This document shows, one piece after another, positions 42,986-51,944 of a DNA stretch of 64,000 bases. The stretch covers positions 434,001-498,000 of the forward strand of contig JBPJFY010000002.1 of the NCBI GenBank assembly GCA_051208045.1, in the 5' to 3' direction. Both the position numbers and the translations under genes were made by a program. The first letter of the stretch is position 1. Each line of letters opens with the position of its first letter. The notes beneath the pieces were generated by a model. That model ran no database searches and was not told the origin of the DNA. It worked only from the letters and a program-made list of their open reading frames with translations. The DNA is from LZORAL124-50-18 sp051208045. Its GTDB lineage: Bacteria; Pseudomonadota; Gammaproteobacteria; Pseudomonadales; Oleiphilaceae.

Positions 42986-44338
42986 TCAGGCATAAACAAG
43001 GGTAGCCAGGCCCAGAAAGGACATGAAGCCTACCACATCTGTCACTGTCGTCAAAATTACACCCCCAGCGAGAGCCGGGTCAATATTCTGGGCTTTCAAA
43101 ATGATGGGCAGGGTGGTTCCCGCGATGGCCGCGGCAATCAGGTTGATGACCATCGCAGCAGCGATGATGCCACCGATTCGCAGGTCACCAAACCAGGCGA
43201 CTGCCACCAGTGCGACCACCAAGGCCCATAACATGCCATTCATCAGGCCAACCAAAAATTCGCGATTAATCAGCCATTTGATATTGCTCCCGCCAATTTG
43301 CCCCAGAGCCATGCCGCGAATCACCAGCGTCAACGCCTGGCTTCCGGCAATCCCTCCCATACTCGCGACAATGGGCATGAGCACAGCCAGAGCAACGACT
43401 TTTTCCAGCGTTTGATCGAACATGCCAATCACGGCAGAGGCGATAAATGCGGTGATCAAATTGATCCCCAACCAGACCGCGCGGCGTTTCGCCGTCTTCA
43501 TCGTTGGGGAGAAGGTGTCTTCATCTTCGTCCAGACCGGCCATACTCATCAGTGAGTGGTCGGCATCCTCCCGGATAACATCAACAACGTCATCGATGGT
43601 AATACGACCCAGCAATTTACCCTGGGCATCTACCACCGGCGCAGAGACGAGATCCTTGCGCTCAAACAGATTGGCGACATCGTTGTCCGGCATATCCACA
43701 GGGATAACCTCGACATTGGTCTCCATCACTTCACGAACCGTGGAAGAAGGGTTGGACACCAGCATGGTGGTGAGCGGCAGCACGCCGATAAACTCATCTT
43801 TTCGATTCACCACCAGCAAGCGGTCAGTCATGTCCGGCAGGCTTCGATGGCGACGCAGATAGCGTAAGACCACATCAATTGTAATGTCCGGACGAATCGT
43901 GATGGTGTCCGTATTCATCAAACCGCCCGCAGTATCCTCCTCGTAGGAGAGCACCTCTTCGATGCGGTGACGGTCTTGGGAGTCCATGGACAGCAGCACT
44001 TCTTCAATGACCGTGTCCGGAAGCTGCTGCAACAAGTCAACGAGATCGTCGAGCTCGTAGTCCTCGGTGACTTCTGCCAGCTCTTCAGCATTCAACTTGC
44101 TGAGAAAATAGGCGCGGATGTCATCGCTCAAGTACTGCAGTATTTCCCCTTCGAGATCCTTCTCGACCAAGCGCCAAAGGAGGTTCCGCTCTTTGGGGGG
44201 GGAAGATTCCAGCAAGTGAGCGATGTCACTGGGGCTCAAGCCAGAGTTAAGAATACGACGAACCTGCTTGAGAGAGCCGCTCTCAAGGGCTTCGTTCAGA
44301 ATCTCAACTTGTGACTTTTTTGCTTCTGCTGGGCTCAT
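42986..44338 (-). CDS. mgtE: Magnesium transporter MgtE
   Basis: 450-residue Mg2+ channel. An N-terminal helical superhelix (MgtE_N, about 30-130) is followed by tandem CBS domains (about 135-255) that sense cytoplasmic Mg2+. Five membrane helices follow from about 285, including LMPIVASMGGIAGSQALTLVIRG, the selectivity-pore segment, and AAIAGTTLPIILK. The sequence ends at VYA with no extra domain. Upstream is ptsO, 211 bp away. I looked there for an M-box-like magnesium leader and found only a short GC-rich hairpin candidate (about 44350-44372). Confidence 0.95.
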   Translation of the reverse strand: MSPAEAKKSQVEILNEALESGSLKQVRRILNSGLSPSDIAHLLESSPPKERNLLWRLVEKDLEGEILQYLSDDIRAYFLSKLNAEELAEVTEDYELDDLVDLLQQLPDTVIEEVLLSMDSQDRHRIEEVLSYEEDTAGGLMNTDTITIRPDITIDVVLRYLRRHRSLPDMTDRLLVVNRKDEFIGVLPLTTMLVSNPSSTVREVMETNVEVIPVDMPDNDVANLFERKDLVSAPVVDAQGKLLGRITIDDVVDVIREDADHSLMSMAGLDEDEDTFSPTMKTAKRRAVWLGINLITAFIASAVIGMFDQTLEKVVALAVLMPIVASMGGIAGSQALTLVIRGMALGQIGGSNIKWLINREFLVGLMNGMLWALVVALVAVAWFGDLRIGGIIAAAMVINLIAAAIAGTTLPIILKAQNIDPALAGGVILTTVTDVVGFMSFLGLATLVYA

Positions 44339-44507
44339 GGTCTCTCATCGCATACGCGCCAGGGGAGGGGGCGTCTTAACCTTCAGTATAATGCAGAAAT
44401 CAAACTTTGGAGGTAGATTAAACTAAAAATCAAAAGGTTACGGGCTAAAGTTTAATCACAATTTTCAGTGAGCGCAGGGGCTGCTGGGGATGAAGGATTG
44501 TTGCTGC

Positions 44508-44569
44508 TTACTGTTCTTTACCAACTACCGTTCTTCACCAACTACGGTATTACTGTTCTTCACCAAACC
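44508..44569. repeat. Triplicated 3' end of ptsO
   Basis: On the minus strand, the unit TTGGTGAAGAACAGTAA carries the last codons and stop of ptsO at 44550-44569. It occurs twice more downstream with one or two changes, at about 44528-44545 and 44508-44527. Unit starts are spaced about 25 and 17 bp. The stop falls in the first copy, so the extra copies are untranslated. Confidence 0.7.
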
Positions 44570-44819
44570 GATCATTGATCAATGCGATGACGGCCGTTAA
44601 CGCGGCCTCTTCGTCACGACCATCTGTTTCCACCGTGATGACGGTGCCAATGGATGCCGCTAACATCATCACAGACATGATGCTCTTCGCGTCAACGGTC
44701 TTACTCTCTTTGGTGACCGCAATTTTGCATTCGAATCGGGAGGCTGTTGCCACCAGTTTCGCTGCCGCACGGGCGTGCAATCCGAGCTGATTGATAATGG
44801 TGATTTCTTGGCTGAGCAT
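44550..44819 (-). CDS. ptsO: Nitrogen-PTS phosphocarrier protein NPr
   Basis: 89-residue HPr-like protein that takes phosphate from EI-Ntr and passes it to PtsN, a signalling relay for nitrogen and potassium status. The phosphorylated His15 is in NQLGLHARAAAKLV, and the second conserved block is AKSIMSVMMLAASIG. There is no Ser-46 kinase context needed in this group. 14 nt downstream of rapZ in the rpoN cluster. Its 3' end is duplicated in the untranslated sequence that follows. Confidence 0.95.
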   Translation of the reverse strand: MLSQEITIINQLGLHARAAAKLVATASRFECKIAVTKESKTVDAKSIMSVMMLAASIGTVITVETDGRDEEAALTAVIALINDRFGEEQ

Positions 44820-44832
44820 ACAACTCCGAAGT

Positions 44833-45738
44833 TTAGTGTTCCTGTCCCGGCGGAATTTTTGCAGGTAATTCTCGGTGTCGGATTTGAACGTTTGCCAGTG
44901 ATGAACGAAAGAGTGCGCCTAGCTTCTCACACACATACACAGATCGATGCTGCCCTCCCGTGCACCCGATGCCGATCGTCATGTAGGTTCGGTTCGATGC
45001 TTGAAATGATGGCAGCCACTGGTTCATGAACTGAGCAATATCGGCGACCATTTTGCCAGATTCCGCATGATTTTCCAAAAAATTGATCACGGGGGCCTGT
45101 GTGCCGTTAAACTGTCGCAATGATGTATCCCAGTAGGGGTTGGGCAGGCACCGAACATCGAAGATGAAGTCAGCATCATGGGGAATACCGTTTTTAAATC
45201 CGAAGGACTGGAACAGAACGGCGAGTTCCTGATAACGATGGCCAGCCACGCGCTCCTTGATCAAGTCGCGTAACTGGTACATCCCGAGATCGGTTGTATC
45301 CAGTTTCAGGTCGGCCACGCTTGCCAGCGGCTCCAATAAGGCACTCTCGGCTTCGATGGCTTCGGCCAGAGAGCACTGATCACTGCTGAGCGGGTGTTTT
45401 CGCCGGGTGGCATGAAAGCGCTTGAGCAAGGTAGTGCTCTGTGCGTCCAGATAGAGCACTTCCAGTTCAATACCTCGACTCCGAAGTTGTTGGTACACAT
45501 CTTCAAATCGGGCGATATCGTGACAGAGAGTTCGGGCGTCAATACTCACGGCAACCTTCTGGCGCGCTCGTGGAGCGCTCGCCGGGCCGATTGCCGATTG
45601 TGCGGTGACTTGCTCGGTAAGTGGGACCAGCAGCCCCAGCGGTAAATTATCGATACAGTAAAAGCCGACGTCTTCCAGAACGTGCAGTGCGGTACTTTTT
45701 CCCGAGCCGGACCGTCCGCTGACGATGATCAGTTTCAT
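44833..45738 (-). CDS. rapZ: RNase adapter protein RapZ
   Basis: 301 residues. An N-terminal P-loop kinase-like domain (GRSGSGKSTALH, about 7-18) and a C-terminal domain (about 170-301) with GIGCTGGQHRSVYVCEKL and the HRELP segment. In E. coli RapZ directs RNase E to the small RNA GlmZ and so controls glucosamine-6-phosphate supply. In organisms without GlmZ the role may differ, and no glmZ-like RNA was looked for beyond this window. It lies between ptsN (54 nt) and ptsO (13 nt). Confidence 0.95.
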   Translation of the reverse strand: MKLIIVSGRSGSGKSTALHVLEDVGFYCIDNLPLGLLVPLTEQVTAQSAIGPASAPRARQKVAVSIDARTLCHDIARFEDVYQQLRSRGIELEVLYLDAQSTTLLKRFHATRRKHPLSSDQCSLAEAIEAESALLEPLASVADLKLDTTDLGMYQLRDLIKERVAGHRYQELAVLFQSFGFKNGIPHDADFIFDVRCLPNPYWDTSLRQFNGTQAPVINFLENHAESGKMVADIAQFMNQWLPSFQASNRTYMTIGIGCTGGQHRSVYVCEKLGALFRSSLANVQIRHRELPAKIPPGQEH

Positions 45739-45792
45739 AACACTCGTGTTCTATCTGGGTGATGGATTGGGAGTTTGGCCGGCTTTATAGTA

Positions 45793-46257
45793 TCAGCTAT
45801 TTATGACAGTTTGATAGAGCTCTTCCTTGTTCTTGCAGGCGCGGAGTTGGGCGCAAAAAGCGGGCTGATTGAATTTTTCTGCGACCTGGCTTAACAATTC
45901 CAGGTGCTGGCTGTTGGCTTCCTTGGGAACCACCAGGACAAACAATAAGTCCACTGGAGCGTCATCAATGGCCTCAAAGGGCACCTTTTCTTCCAGTACC
46001 AGCAAAGCACCGATGACTTTTTCTGACTCGTCCAGCCGGCAATGAGGAATGGCAATTCCCTGGCCAATACCGGTACTGCCGAGCCTTTCACGGTTCAGTA
46101 GATTATTGAATATGGTGCCTTCATCCAATTCAGGATGCTGCTGTGCAATCAGTTGCGATATTTTTTCCAGAATTTTTTTCTTACTGCTCCCCGAAACACC
46201 CGTGAGGGTGAGTTCCGGGGTAAGAATTGACTGGATTGTGATTTGAGAATCAGTCAT
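45793..46257 (-). CDS. ptsN: Nitrogen-PTS EIIA protein PtsN
   Basis: 154-residue EIIA(Ntr), the final phosphate acceptor of the nitrogen PTS. It acts by protein binding, for instance on potassium transport, and not by sugar uptake. The phosphorylated residue is His72 in GIAIPHCRLD. RERLGSTGIGQG precedes it and LLFVLVVPKEANSQHLELL follows, all typical. 29 nt after hpf in the conserved rpoN-hpf-ptsN-rapZ-ptsO order. Confidence 0.95.
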   Translation of the reverse strand: MTDSQITIQSILTPELTLTGVSGSSKKKILEKISQLIAQQHPELDEGTIFNNLLNRERLGSTGIGQGIAIPHCRLDESEKVIGALLVLEEKVPFEAIDDAPVDLLFVLVVPKEANSQHLELLSQVAEKFNQPAFCAQLRACKNKEELYQTVINS

Positions 46258-46286
46258 GTGTCAAAGAGCCTGGCAGAAGATTTCCT

Positions 46287-46595
46287 TTATCTGCCGGCAG
46301 CGCCGTGGGCTCGCGCGACATTTTTCTCTTTATGCTTTAGCACCTGACGGTCCAGCTTGTCCACGAGAAGATCGATGGCAGCATACATGTCTTCGTTCTC
46401 TGCAGTGGCGTGAATGTCTCCTCCACTGATGTGCAGGGTCGCTTCGGCGATCTGACGCTGTTTTTCCACTGAGAGCGTTACTTGAACGTTGCTGATATGG
46501 TCGAAGTGGCGTTCCAGTTTTTGAAGTTTGCTGGTGACGTAATCTTTCATTGAGTCAGTCAGATCGACATGGTGACCAGTGATATTGAGTTGCAT
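46287..46595 (-). CDS. hpf: Ribosome hibernation-promoting factor HPF (short form)
   Basis: 102 residues, short-form HPF/YfiA family protein that binds the 30S decoding centre and promotes 100S dimers in stationary phase. MQLNITGHHVDLTDSMKDYV at the start and GGDIHATAENEDMYAAIDLLVDKLDRQV in the middle are diagnostic. The C-terminus stops at about 102 residues, so the long-form dimerisation domain is absent. 131 bp downstream of rpoN. Confidence 0.95.
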   Translation of the reverse strand: MQLNITGHHVDLTDSMKDYVTSKLQKLERHFDHISNVQVTLSVEKQRQIAEATLHISGGDIHATAENEDMYAAIDLLVDKLDRQVLKHKEKNVARAHGAAGR

Positions 46596-46726
46596 ATTTC
46601 ACTCCTTATTATTGTCGATGTGCCCATCTTGCTTACCTTGGGCACCTCGGTTTATTGCCAGATAAAATCTGTTTTCCTATCTGGCATGTCAGTCTATTTG
46701 CGCTTGCCGGTCACTGTACATGCCGG

Positions 46727-48217
46727 TCATAGCAGGCGTTTTCTTTCATTTGAAGGCGGAATGGACATCGCCTCCCGGTATTTCGCAATCGTTCTCCTCG
46801 CCACTTTTATCCCCTGCTCGTCAAGAATCGAGGCGATCTTACTGTCGCTCAGCGGCTTCTTGGGGGACTCTGCTGCGACCAGTTTTTTGATAATGGCCCG
46901 AATAGCGGTCGATGAACACTCACCACCACCGGCGGTAGAAACATGGCTGGAGAAAAAGTACTTGAGTTCAAAAATGCCACGAGGTGTGTGCATGTATTTT
47001 TGTGTGGTGACCCGTGAAATCGTGGACTCGTGCATTTCCACGGCTTCAGCGATATCATGAAGAACCATGGGCTTCATGGCCTCATCACCATAATCCAGAA
47101 ATCCTTGCTGCAGTTCCACGATTTTTGTGGCTACTTTGAGCAGTGTTTCATTTCTGCTCTGCAGGCTCTTAATGAACCACTTTGCCTCCTGAAGCTGGTC
47201 TTTCATAAAGGTGTTGTCTGCGCTGGAGTCCGCACGCTTGACCATGGAGGCGTAACTTTGATTGACCCGAATCTTAGGGGCAATGTCCGGATTCAGTTCA
47301 ATACGCCAGCGGTCGTTCACCTTTTTCACGATCACATCCGGAACGATGTACTCGGGCTTGGTGGTATTGATACTTTCGCCAGGTTTGGGTGTCAGGGACT
47401 GGATCAGCTGTATCACCGATTTCAAGGCTTCTTCCTTGAGGCGGCTGCGTCGCATCAGCTGCGCATAGTCACGATTGCCAAGCTGGGTCAGGTAATGGCT
47501 GACAACCAGTTTTGCCTGTGGTAACCACGGGGTGTTTTCCGGGAGCTGGTGTAGTTGGTTTAACAGGCATTCCTGAAGGTTTCTACTGGCAACTCCCGGA
47601 GGGTCAAAGTGCTGAATGCGCCGCAACACGGCAATCACTTCTTCGATGTCCAGATCGTCGAATTCGCTGATTAATCCGGAGTAAATCTCCTCGACGGTCA
47701 GGCTTAGGTAGCCGTCGACGTCTACGGCGTCAATAATGGCCATGGCAATCGCATGGTCCGTTTCGCTCATGGGCGTCAGATTGAGCTGCCAGTAAAGGTG
47801 ATCCTGCAGCGTTTCGCCGGCGGAATTTCTGTCATCGAAATCCATATCGTCATCGGCGACGGAACCCACATTGGTGGGGGCGTTCTGATAAATGTCATCC
47901 CATGCCGTATCGACGGGCAGGTCATCCGGGATGGCGCTGTCAGACCATTCTTCCGTTGTGTCTTCCCGTGCCTCGCTGGACTGTTCGCGGGATGCGCTCT
48001 CGTTGTCCCGGTAATCCATGTTGTCCAGTTCGGACTTATCCCCGGAAGTACCTTGCGCGGTATCTTCTTCCAGTTCGAGCATCGAGTTGGATTCCAGAGC
48101 TTCTTGTATCTCTTGCTGGAGGTCCAGTGTAGAGAGCTGCAGAAGACGGATGGCCTGCTGCAGTTGGGGCGTCATGGTCAGTTGCTGACCAAGTTTTAGT
48201 TGAAGCGAGGCCTTCAT
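46727..48217 (-). CDS. rpoN: RNA polymerase sigma-54 factor RpoN
   Basis: 496-residue alternative sigma factor for -24/-12 promoters, needing AAA+ activators. Region I is MKASLQLKLGQQLTMTPQLQ, with the typical Gln-rich start. An acidic region II follows (about 50-115). The core-binding domain covers about 120-290, and the HTH with RpoN box ARRTIAKYRE sits near the C-terminus (about 473-482). The ATG at 48217 matches E. coli RpoN; another ATG two codons upstream (48223) is possible. 166 bp downstream of lptB. Confidence 0.96.
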   Translation of the reverse strand: MKASLQLKLGQQLTMTPQLQQAIRLLQLSTLDLQQEIQEALESNSMLELEEDTAQGTSGDKSELDNMDYRDNESASREQSSEAREDTTEEWSDSAIPDDLPVDTAWDDIYQNAPTNVGSVADDDMDFDDRNSAGETLQDHLYWQLNLTPMSETDHAIAMAIIDAVDVDGYLSLTVEEIYSGLISEFDDLDIEEVIAVLRRIQHFDPPGVASRNLQECLLNQLHQLPENTPWLPQAKLVVSHYLTQLGNRDYAQLMRRSRLKEEALKSVIQLIQSLTPKPGESINTTKPEYIVPDVIVKKVNDRWRIELNPDIAPKIRVNQSYASMVKRADSSADNTFMKDQLQEAKWFIKSLQSRNETLLKVATKIVELQQGFLDYGDEAMKPMVLHDIAEAVEMHESTISRVTTQKYMHTPRGIFELKYFFSSHVSTAGGGECSSTAIRAIIKKLVAAESPKKPLSDSKIASILDEQGIKVARRTIAKYREAMSIPPSNERKRLL

Positions 48218-48383
48218 TACCATTTAGTTGCTACCACCATAACTAAGATAATCCTGGCGATTCTGGAACACGTTCATATGCTTTAATATAAGGCTTTTGT
48301 TAAATTCCGCAAGCAGCATGATGCGAAGAGCGTGCTAAAAGTTCGCGTCTTCTTTGCCGCAGATCAAATACTCGGAGCAAACA

Positions 48384-49127
48384 CTACAGTTTGAACTCGT
48401 CACCCAGATACACCTCTTTCACCCTTTGATTGTTCAGAATGTCTTGTGCTGTGCCTTCAGCGATGATGTGACCGTCGCCCACAATAAATGCTTTCTCACA
48501 AATATCAAGGGTCTCACGCACGTTGTGGTCTGTGATCAGTACACCGATGCCTTTTTCCTTGAGGTGTGTAATGATTTGCTTGATATCACTGACAGAGATC
48601 GGGTCCACCCCCGCAAAGGGTTCATCCAGAAGAATGAAGGACGGCTCTGTCGCCAGAGCGCGGGCGATTTCTACGCGTCGCCGTTCTCCCCCGGACAAGC
48701 TCATGCCAAGGCTTTTTCGGATGTGGGTGATATGAAACTCCAGGAGTAAGCCTTCCAACTTCTCTTTACGATCTTTCTTCGAAAGCCCCTTACGGGTTTC
48801 CAATATCGCCATGATATTGTCTTCGACGGTAAGCTTTCTGAACACGGACGCTTCCTGAGGCAGGTAGCCGATTCCCCGGCGGGCCCGACCATGCATGGGC
48901 AGGCGGGTAATATCCTGACCGTCGATGAGGATGGACCCTTTGTCGGCATCAACGAGGCCGACGATCATATAGAAGCACGTCGTCTTTCCTGCCCCATTCG
49001 GCCCTAACAGCCCCACAATCTGCCCACTCTTCACCTCGATGGACACATCTTTCACGACTTCGCGCTTTTTATAGCTTTTTGCCAATGCTTTGGCCTGCAG
49101 CAGGCTTTTATTTGCGTGTTCAGACAT
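48384..49127 (-). CDS. lptB: LPS export ABC transporter ATPase LptB
   Basis: 247-residue cytoplasmic ATPase that powers extraction of LPS from the inner membrane through LptF/LptG and the LptC-A-D bridge. Walker A is GPNGAGKTT, the signature is LSGGERRRVEIARAL and Walker B is FILLDEPFAGVDP. The IGYLPQEASVFRKLTV Q-loop segment is typical. It overlaps lptA by one base. lptF and lptG are not in the window, as usual for the family. Confidence 0.96.
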   Translation of the reverse strand: MSEHANKSLLQAKALAKSYKKREVVKDVSIEVKSGQIVGLLGPNGAGKTTCFYMIVGLVDADKGSILIDGQDITRLPMHGRARRGIGYLPQEASVFRKLTVEDNIMAILETRKGLSKKDRKEKLEGLLLEFHITHIRKSLGMSLSGGERRRVEIARALATEPSFILLDEPFAGVDPISVSDIKQIITHLKEKGIGVLITDHNVRETLDICEKAFIVGDGHIIAEGTAQDILNNQRVKEVYLGDEFKL

Positions 49128-49738
49128 TAGTTTTCTGTTCCGCTCGCCGGGGCACCGACAGATCCGTCATCGCCTTTCTCGTTGCCGTCTTTGTCGTTAG
49201 TGCCTTTCGGGTGAAAAATCAGCTCCACCCGGCCACCAGGCTCACTTTTATCACCACTTCCGCTCGCTGTGACAATGCGGTTTTGTGTATTGTATTCGAT
49301 AACATCTCCCTGGAAACTGTTCTTTTCCTGTTCCAGTCGAGCGTTCTTCTGAATTCGGATCGTACGCGTAGCGTGGGTGTAAACAATGTTGCTGCCATAG
49401 GCATGAGTGGCAGGCTGATCCTGCTCCATTTGCTGTTGGAAGTGCGCCGGGTCGCCTGTGGCTTCGATGCGAATCAAGCCTTCATTGTTAGCATGGATGG
49501 TGACGATATCCGCTTCGAGTGTCGATGTGCCTTGGGAAATCCTGACATCACCAGTATATTTGGCGAAGCCTTTTGTATCGTCCAGTTCTGCTTTATCAGC
49601 TTCGATGTGGATGGGCTCGTTGCTGTCTGCGGTCAGCGCCCACGCAGCCGTGCTGAGCATGAGACACAGGACGGAAAGCAGTCCCCGGAGCAGTGTATGC
49701 AAACCGCAGCGGTCGCATCGATGATCAGATTGCTTCAT
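49127..49738 (-). CDS. lptA: LPS transport periplasmic protein LptA
   Basis: 203 residues. A signal peptide (about 1-35, core LLRGLLSVLCLMLSTAAWA) and an OstA-like beta-jellyroll (about 40-175) that forms part of the LPS bridge across the periplasm. Typical blocks are IHIEADKAELDDTKGFAKYTGDV and GDVIEYNTQNRIVTASG. The tail after about 180 is Gly/Asp/Lys-rich and likely disordered. 1 nt after lptC, and overlapping lptB by 1 nt. Confidence 0.94.
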   Translation of the reverse strand: MKQSDHRCDRCGLHTLLRGLLSVLCLMLSTAAWALTADSNEPIHIEADKAELDDTKGFAKYTGDVRISQGTSTLEADIVTIHANNEGLIRIEATGDPAHFQQQMEQDQPATHAYGSNIVYTHATRTIRIQKNARLEQEKNSFQGDVIEYNTQNRIVTASGSGDKSEPGGRVELIFHPKGTNDKDGNEKGDDGSVGAPASGTEN

Positions 49739-49739
49739 A

Positions 49740-50333
49740 TTATTTATTGGTACCTGGAATTGGGTGGTAGGTGCCTTTTACCCTGGATTGCAGCTCAATG
49801 CGTTTTTCATTGAGCCAGGCATTCATGCCGGTTGCTGCAATCTCATTGTTGCTGTCGACAATTCTAACGGGTTGATCTGTCGTAATAAAACGGGTTTCCG
49901 TAAAAAGTGTTAACTGATCCGAAGACAGAGAGGCGACAGACGCGGATTCTCTAGGATGTTGAACCCGTACCGACCCCTGGAGAATCAGTTTTTTTTCGTC
50001 CTGGTAGTACTGCCCCCGATTCGCATCCACCTCCCAGCTTGCTTCATTATTCTGGTAAATGGTCACCTTGGGCGCGCCAAAAATCGTTTCCTCGGAGTCT
50101 GGAAAGTGAATCCCCTGTTTGCTGGTGAACAAGATTGACAGATTTCCCTGTTCATCATATTCCCGGAAGACGCCTTTCTGCATAAAAGCGTCGGGTTCTT
50201 CGCCTTGACTGAGTGTATCTGTATCGATCGGGAGAGGTTCCTCGGAAAACCAGATAAAAATAAGCACCGTACCTATGGCAATAAAAAGCAGGACGTTCTT
50301 GGTGGTCTCTGACAGGTTTTCCAGCACGCTCAA
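49740..50333 (-). CDS. lptC: LPS export protein LptC
   Basis: 197-residue bitopic inner-membrane protein. A single helix (about 12-28, NVLLFIAIGTVLIFIWF) anchors a periplasmic LptC jellyroll that receives LPS from LptB2FG and passes it to LptA. The order kdsC-lptC-lptA-lptB and the weakly conserved DANRGQYYQDEKKLILQGSVRV segment support the call. Overall conservation in this family is low, so context carries weight. 21 nt after kdsC. Confidence 0.93.
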   Translation of the reverse strand: MSVLENLSETTKNVLLFIAIGTVLIFIWFSEEPLPIDTDTLSQGEEPDAFMQKGVFREYDEQGNLSILFTSKQGIHFPDSEETIFGAPKVTIYQNNEASWEVDANRGQYYQDEKKLILQGSVRVQHPRESASVASLSSDQLTLFTETRFITTDQPVRIVDSNNEIAATGMNAWLNEKRIELQSRVKGTYHPIPGTNK

Positions 50334-50354
50334 TGGTCTCTGTGAAAAGCCGGA

Positions 50355-50888
50355 TTACAGGTAGCGTTCATGGATCGCATCCAGTAAGCCCTTGGCATCC
50401 AGGATGAGATCAGCCAGTTCGCGCACGGCACCTGTGCCGCCCTCTCTGCTCGTTACCCAGTGAGCATGTTTTTGGACAAAGGGATGCCCGTTCGGTACGG
50501 AGACGCCAAGCTTGACGGCGCGGATTGCGGCCAGATCGGGCAGGTCATCGCCCATGTAAGCGGTTTCATCCAGGCTGAGATTCAGCTGCTGGCAAAGCTC
50601 CTGAAGTGCGACCAGCTTATCTTCCCGGCCCTGCAGTAGGTGTTTAATGCCCAAATCACCCGCTCTCTTTTCTGTGAGCGGAGAGCTTCTGCCGGTAATA
50701 ATGGCGACATCGACGCCGTTTTGCATCAGCAATTTAATGCCATGGCCGTCAAGAATGTTGAATGCTTTGAGTTCATCCCCCTTCGCGCTGAAATAGAGCT
50801 TTCCGTCCGATAGAACGCCATCCACATCCAGGGCCACAAGCGAAATATCCGTGGCTTTGTTTTTCAGTATGTTAGAAATCATAGGCAT
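50355..50888 (-). CDS. kdsC: 3-deoxy-D-manno-octulosonate 8-phosphate phosphatase KdsC
   Basis: 177-residue HAD-type phosphatase that makes free Kdo for LPS core. The catalytic DxD is in LVALDVDGVLSDGKLYF; motif II is in VAIITGRSS and motif III in AYMGDDLPDLAAI. The short length without a cap domain is typical. The first two Met codons (MPM) give two start options. 35 nt after kdsD, in the Kdo-Lpt operon. Confidence 0.95.
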   Translation of the reverse strand: MPMISNILKNKATDISLVALDVDGVLSDGKLYFSAKGDELKAFNILDGHGIKLLMQNGVDVAIITGRSSPLTEKRAGDLGIKHLLQGREDKLVALQELCQQLNLSLDETAYMGDDLPDLAAIRAVKLGVSVPNGHPFVQKHAHWVTSREGGTGAVRELADLILDAKGLLDAIHERYL

Positions 50889-50923
50889 TGCTCATGTTGT
50901 CTGTACTGTCACGCCGGGCTGAT

Positions 50924-51898
50924 TTAAAGCACCCCGGCCCTCAGCAGGTCGTGCATGTTGAGGGCGCCGACCACCTGGTTCTGCTCATCCACGACCAGAA
51001 GGCCGTTGATTTTTTTGTCTTCCATGATCGCCAGCGCTTCTGCAGCAAGGATGTCGCTTCGGGCTGTGGTGCAGTTCCGGGTCATCAACTCATCAATCAC
51101 TGCGGTTCTCAGATCAACGTCTTTATCGAGTGAACGACGTAAATCACCATCGGTAAACAGGCCGACAAGCCGCGCGTCGGCGTCCAGAATCGCCGTCATC
51201 CCCAGACCTTTTTCTGAAATTTCCAGCAATGCCGCCGGCATCAACGTGCCGGACTGCACCGCTGGAATGCGATCTCCGGTGTGCATGATGTCTGCCACTT
51301 TGAGGAGTAGACGTTTGCCCAGGCTACCACCGGGGTGTGAGAAGGCGAAATCCTGCTCGTTAAATCCTCGCGCCTCCAACAAAGCGATGGCCAGCGCGTC
51401 GCCCATGACCAGCGTGGCCGTAGTGCTTGATGTGGGGGCCAGGCCGAGTGGACAGGCTTCCTTGGCGACGCTGATATCCAGGTTAACGTCTGCTTCTTTT
51501 GCCAGTGAAGAGGTGGAGACACCGGTCATGCTGATGAGGGGGGCGCCCATGCGCTTGATGAGCGGCAGGATGGTGACAACTTCTGCGGTGTTTCCCGAGT
51601 TGGATATGGCAATCACCACGTCCTGTGCGGTAATCATGCCCAGGTCACCATGGCTGGCTTCACCCGGGTGCACGAAAAAAGACGGGGTGCCGGTGCTTGC
51701 CAGCGTGGCAGCAATTTTCTTTCCAATATGCCCTGACTTGCCCATTCCGGTTACCACCACGCGGCCCTGGCAATCCAACATGAGTGCGCAGGCCTTGGCA
51801 AAGGTGTCATCCACTCTCGCGAGCAGTGCGTCAACTGCTGCACGCTCCACTTCGATGGCACGGCGGGCAGATTCAATAAAGTGTGCGGGGCTTGTCAT
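50924..51898 (-). CDS. kdsD: Arabinose-5-phosphate isomerase KdsD
   Basis: 324 residues. Converts ribulose-5-phosphate to arabinose-5-phosphate, the first committed step to Kdo. An N-terminal SIS domain (about 40-175, with VVVTGMGKSGHIGKKIAATLASTGTPSFF and SNSGNTAEVV) is followed by two CBS domains (about 205-320, including VGLFTDGDLRRSL). The catalytic His is expected in the GEASHGDLGM region. Between yrbG (46-nt gap) and kdsC, as in pseudomonads and enterobacteria. Confidence 0.95.
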   Translation of the reverse strand: MTSPAHFIESARRAIEVERAAVDALLARVDDTFAKACALMLDCQGRVVVTGMGKSGHIGKKIAATLASTGTPSFFVHPGEASHGDLGMITAQDVVIAISNSGNTAEVVTILPLIKRMGAPLISMTGVSTSSLAKEADVNLDISVAKEACPLGLAPTSSTTATLVMGDALAIALLEARGFNEQDFAFSHPGGSLGKRLLLKVADIMHTGDRIPAVQSGTLMPAALLEISEKGLGMTAILDADARLVGLFTDGDLRRSLDKDVDLRTAVIDELMTRNCTTARSDILAAEALAIMEDKKINGLLVVDEQNQVVGALNMHDLLRAGVL

Positions 51899-51944
51899 GG
51901 TGTCGTGTATTCTCCCTGTTCAATCGAGGTGGCGATCAGTCATA

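Noticed and set aside
44339..44549. Possible magnesium riboswitch before mgtE
   Set aside because: No M-box-like conserved helices were recognisable, only a short GC-rich hairpin candidate, and most of the interval is the ptsO repeat and plain sequence.
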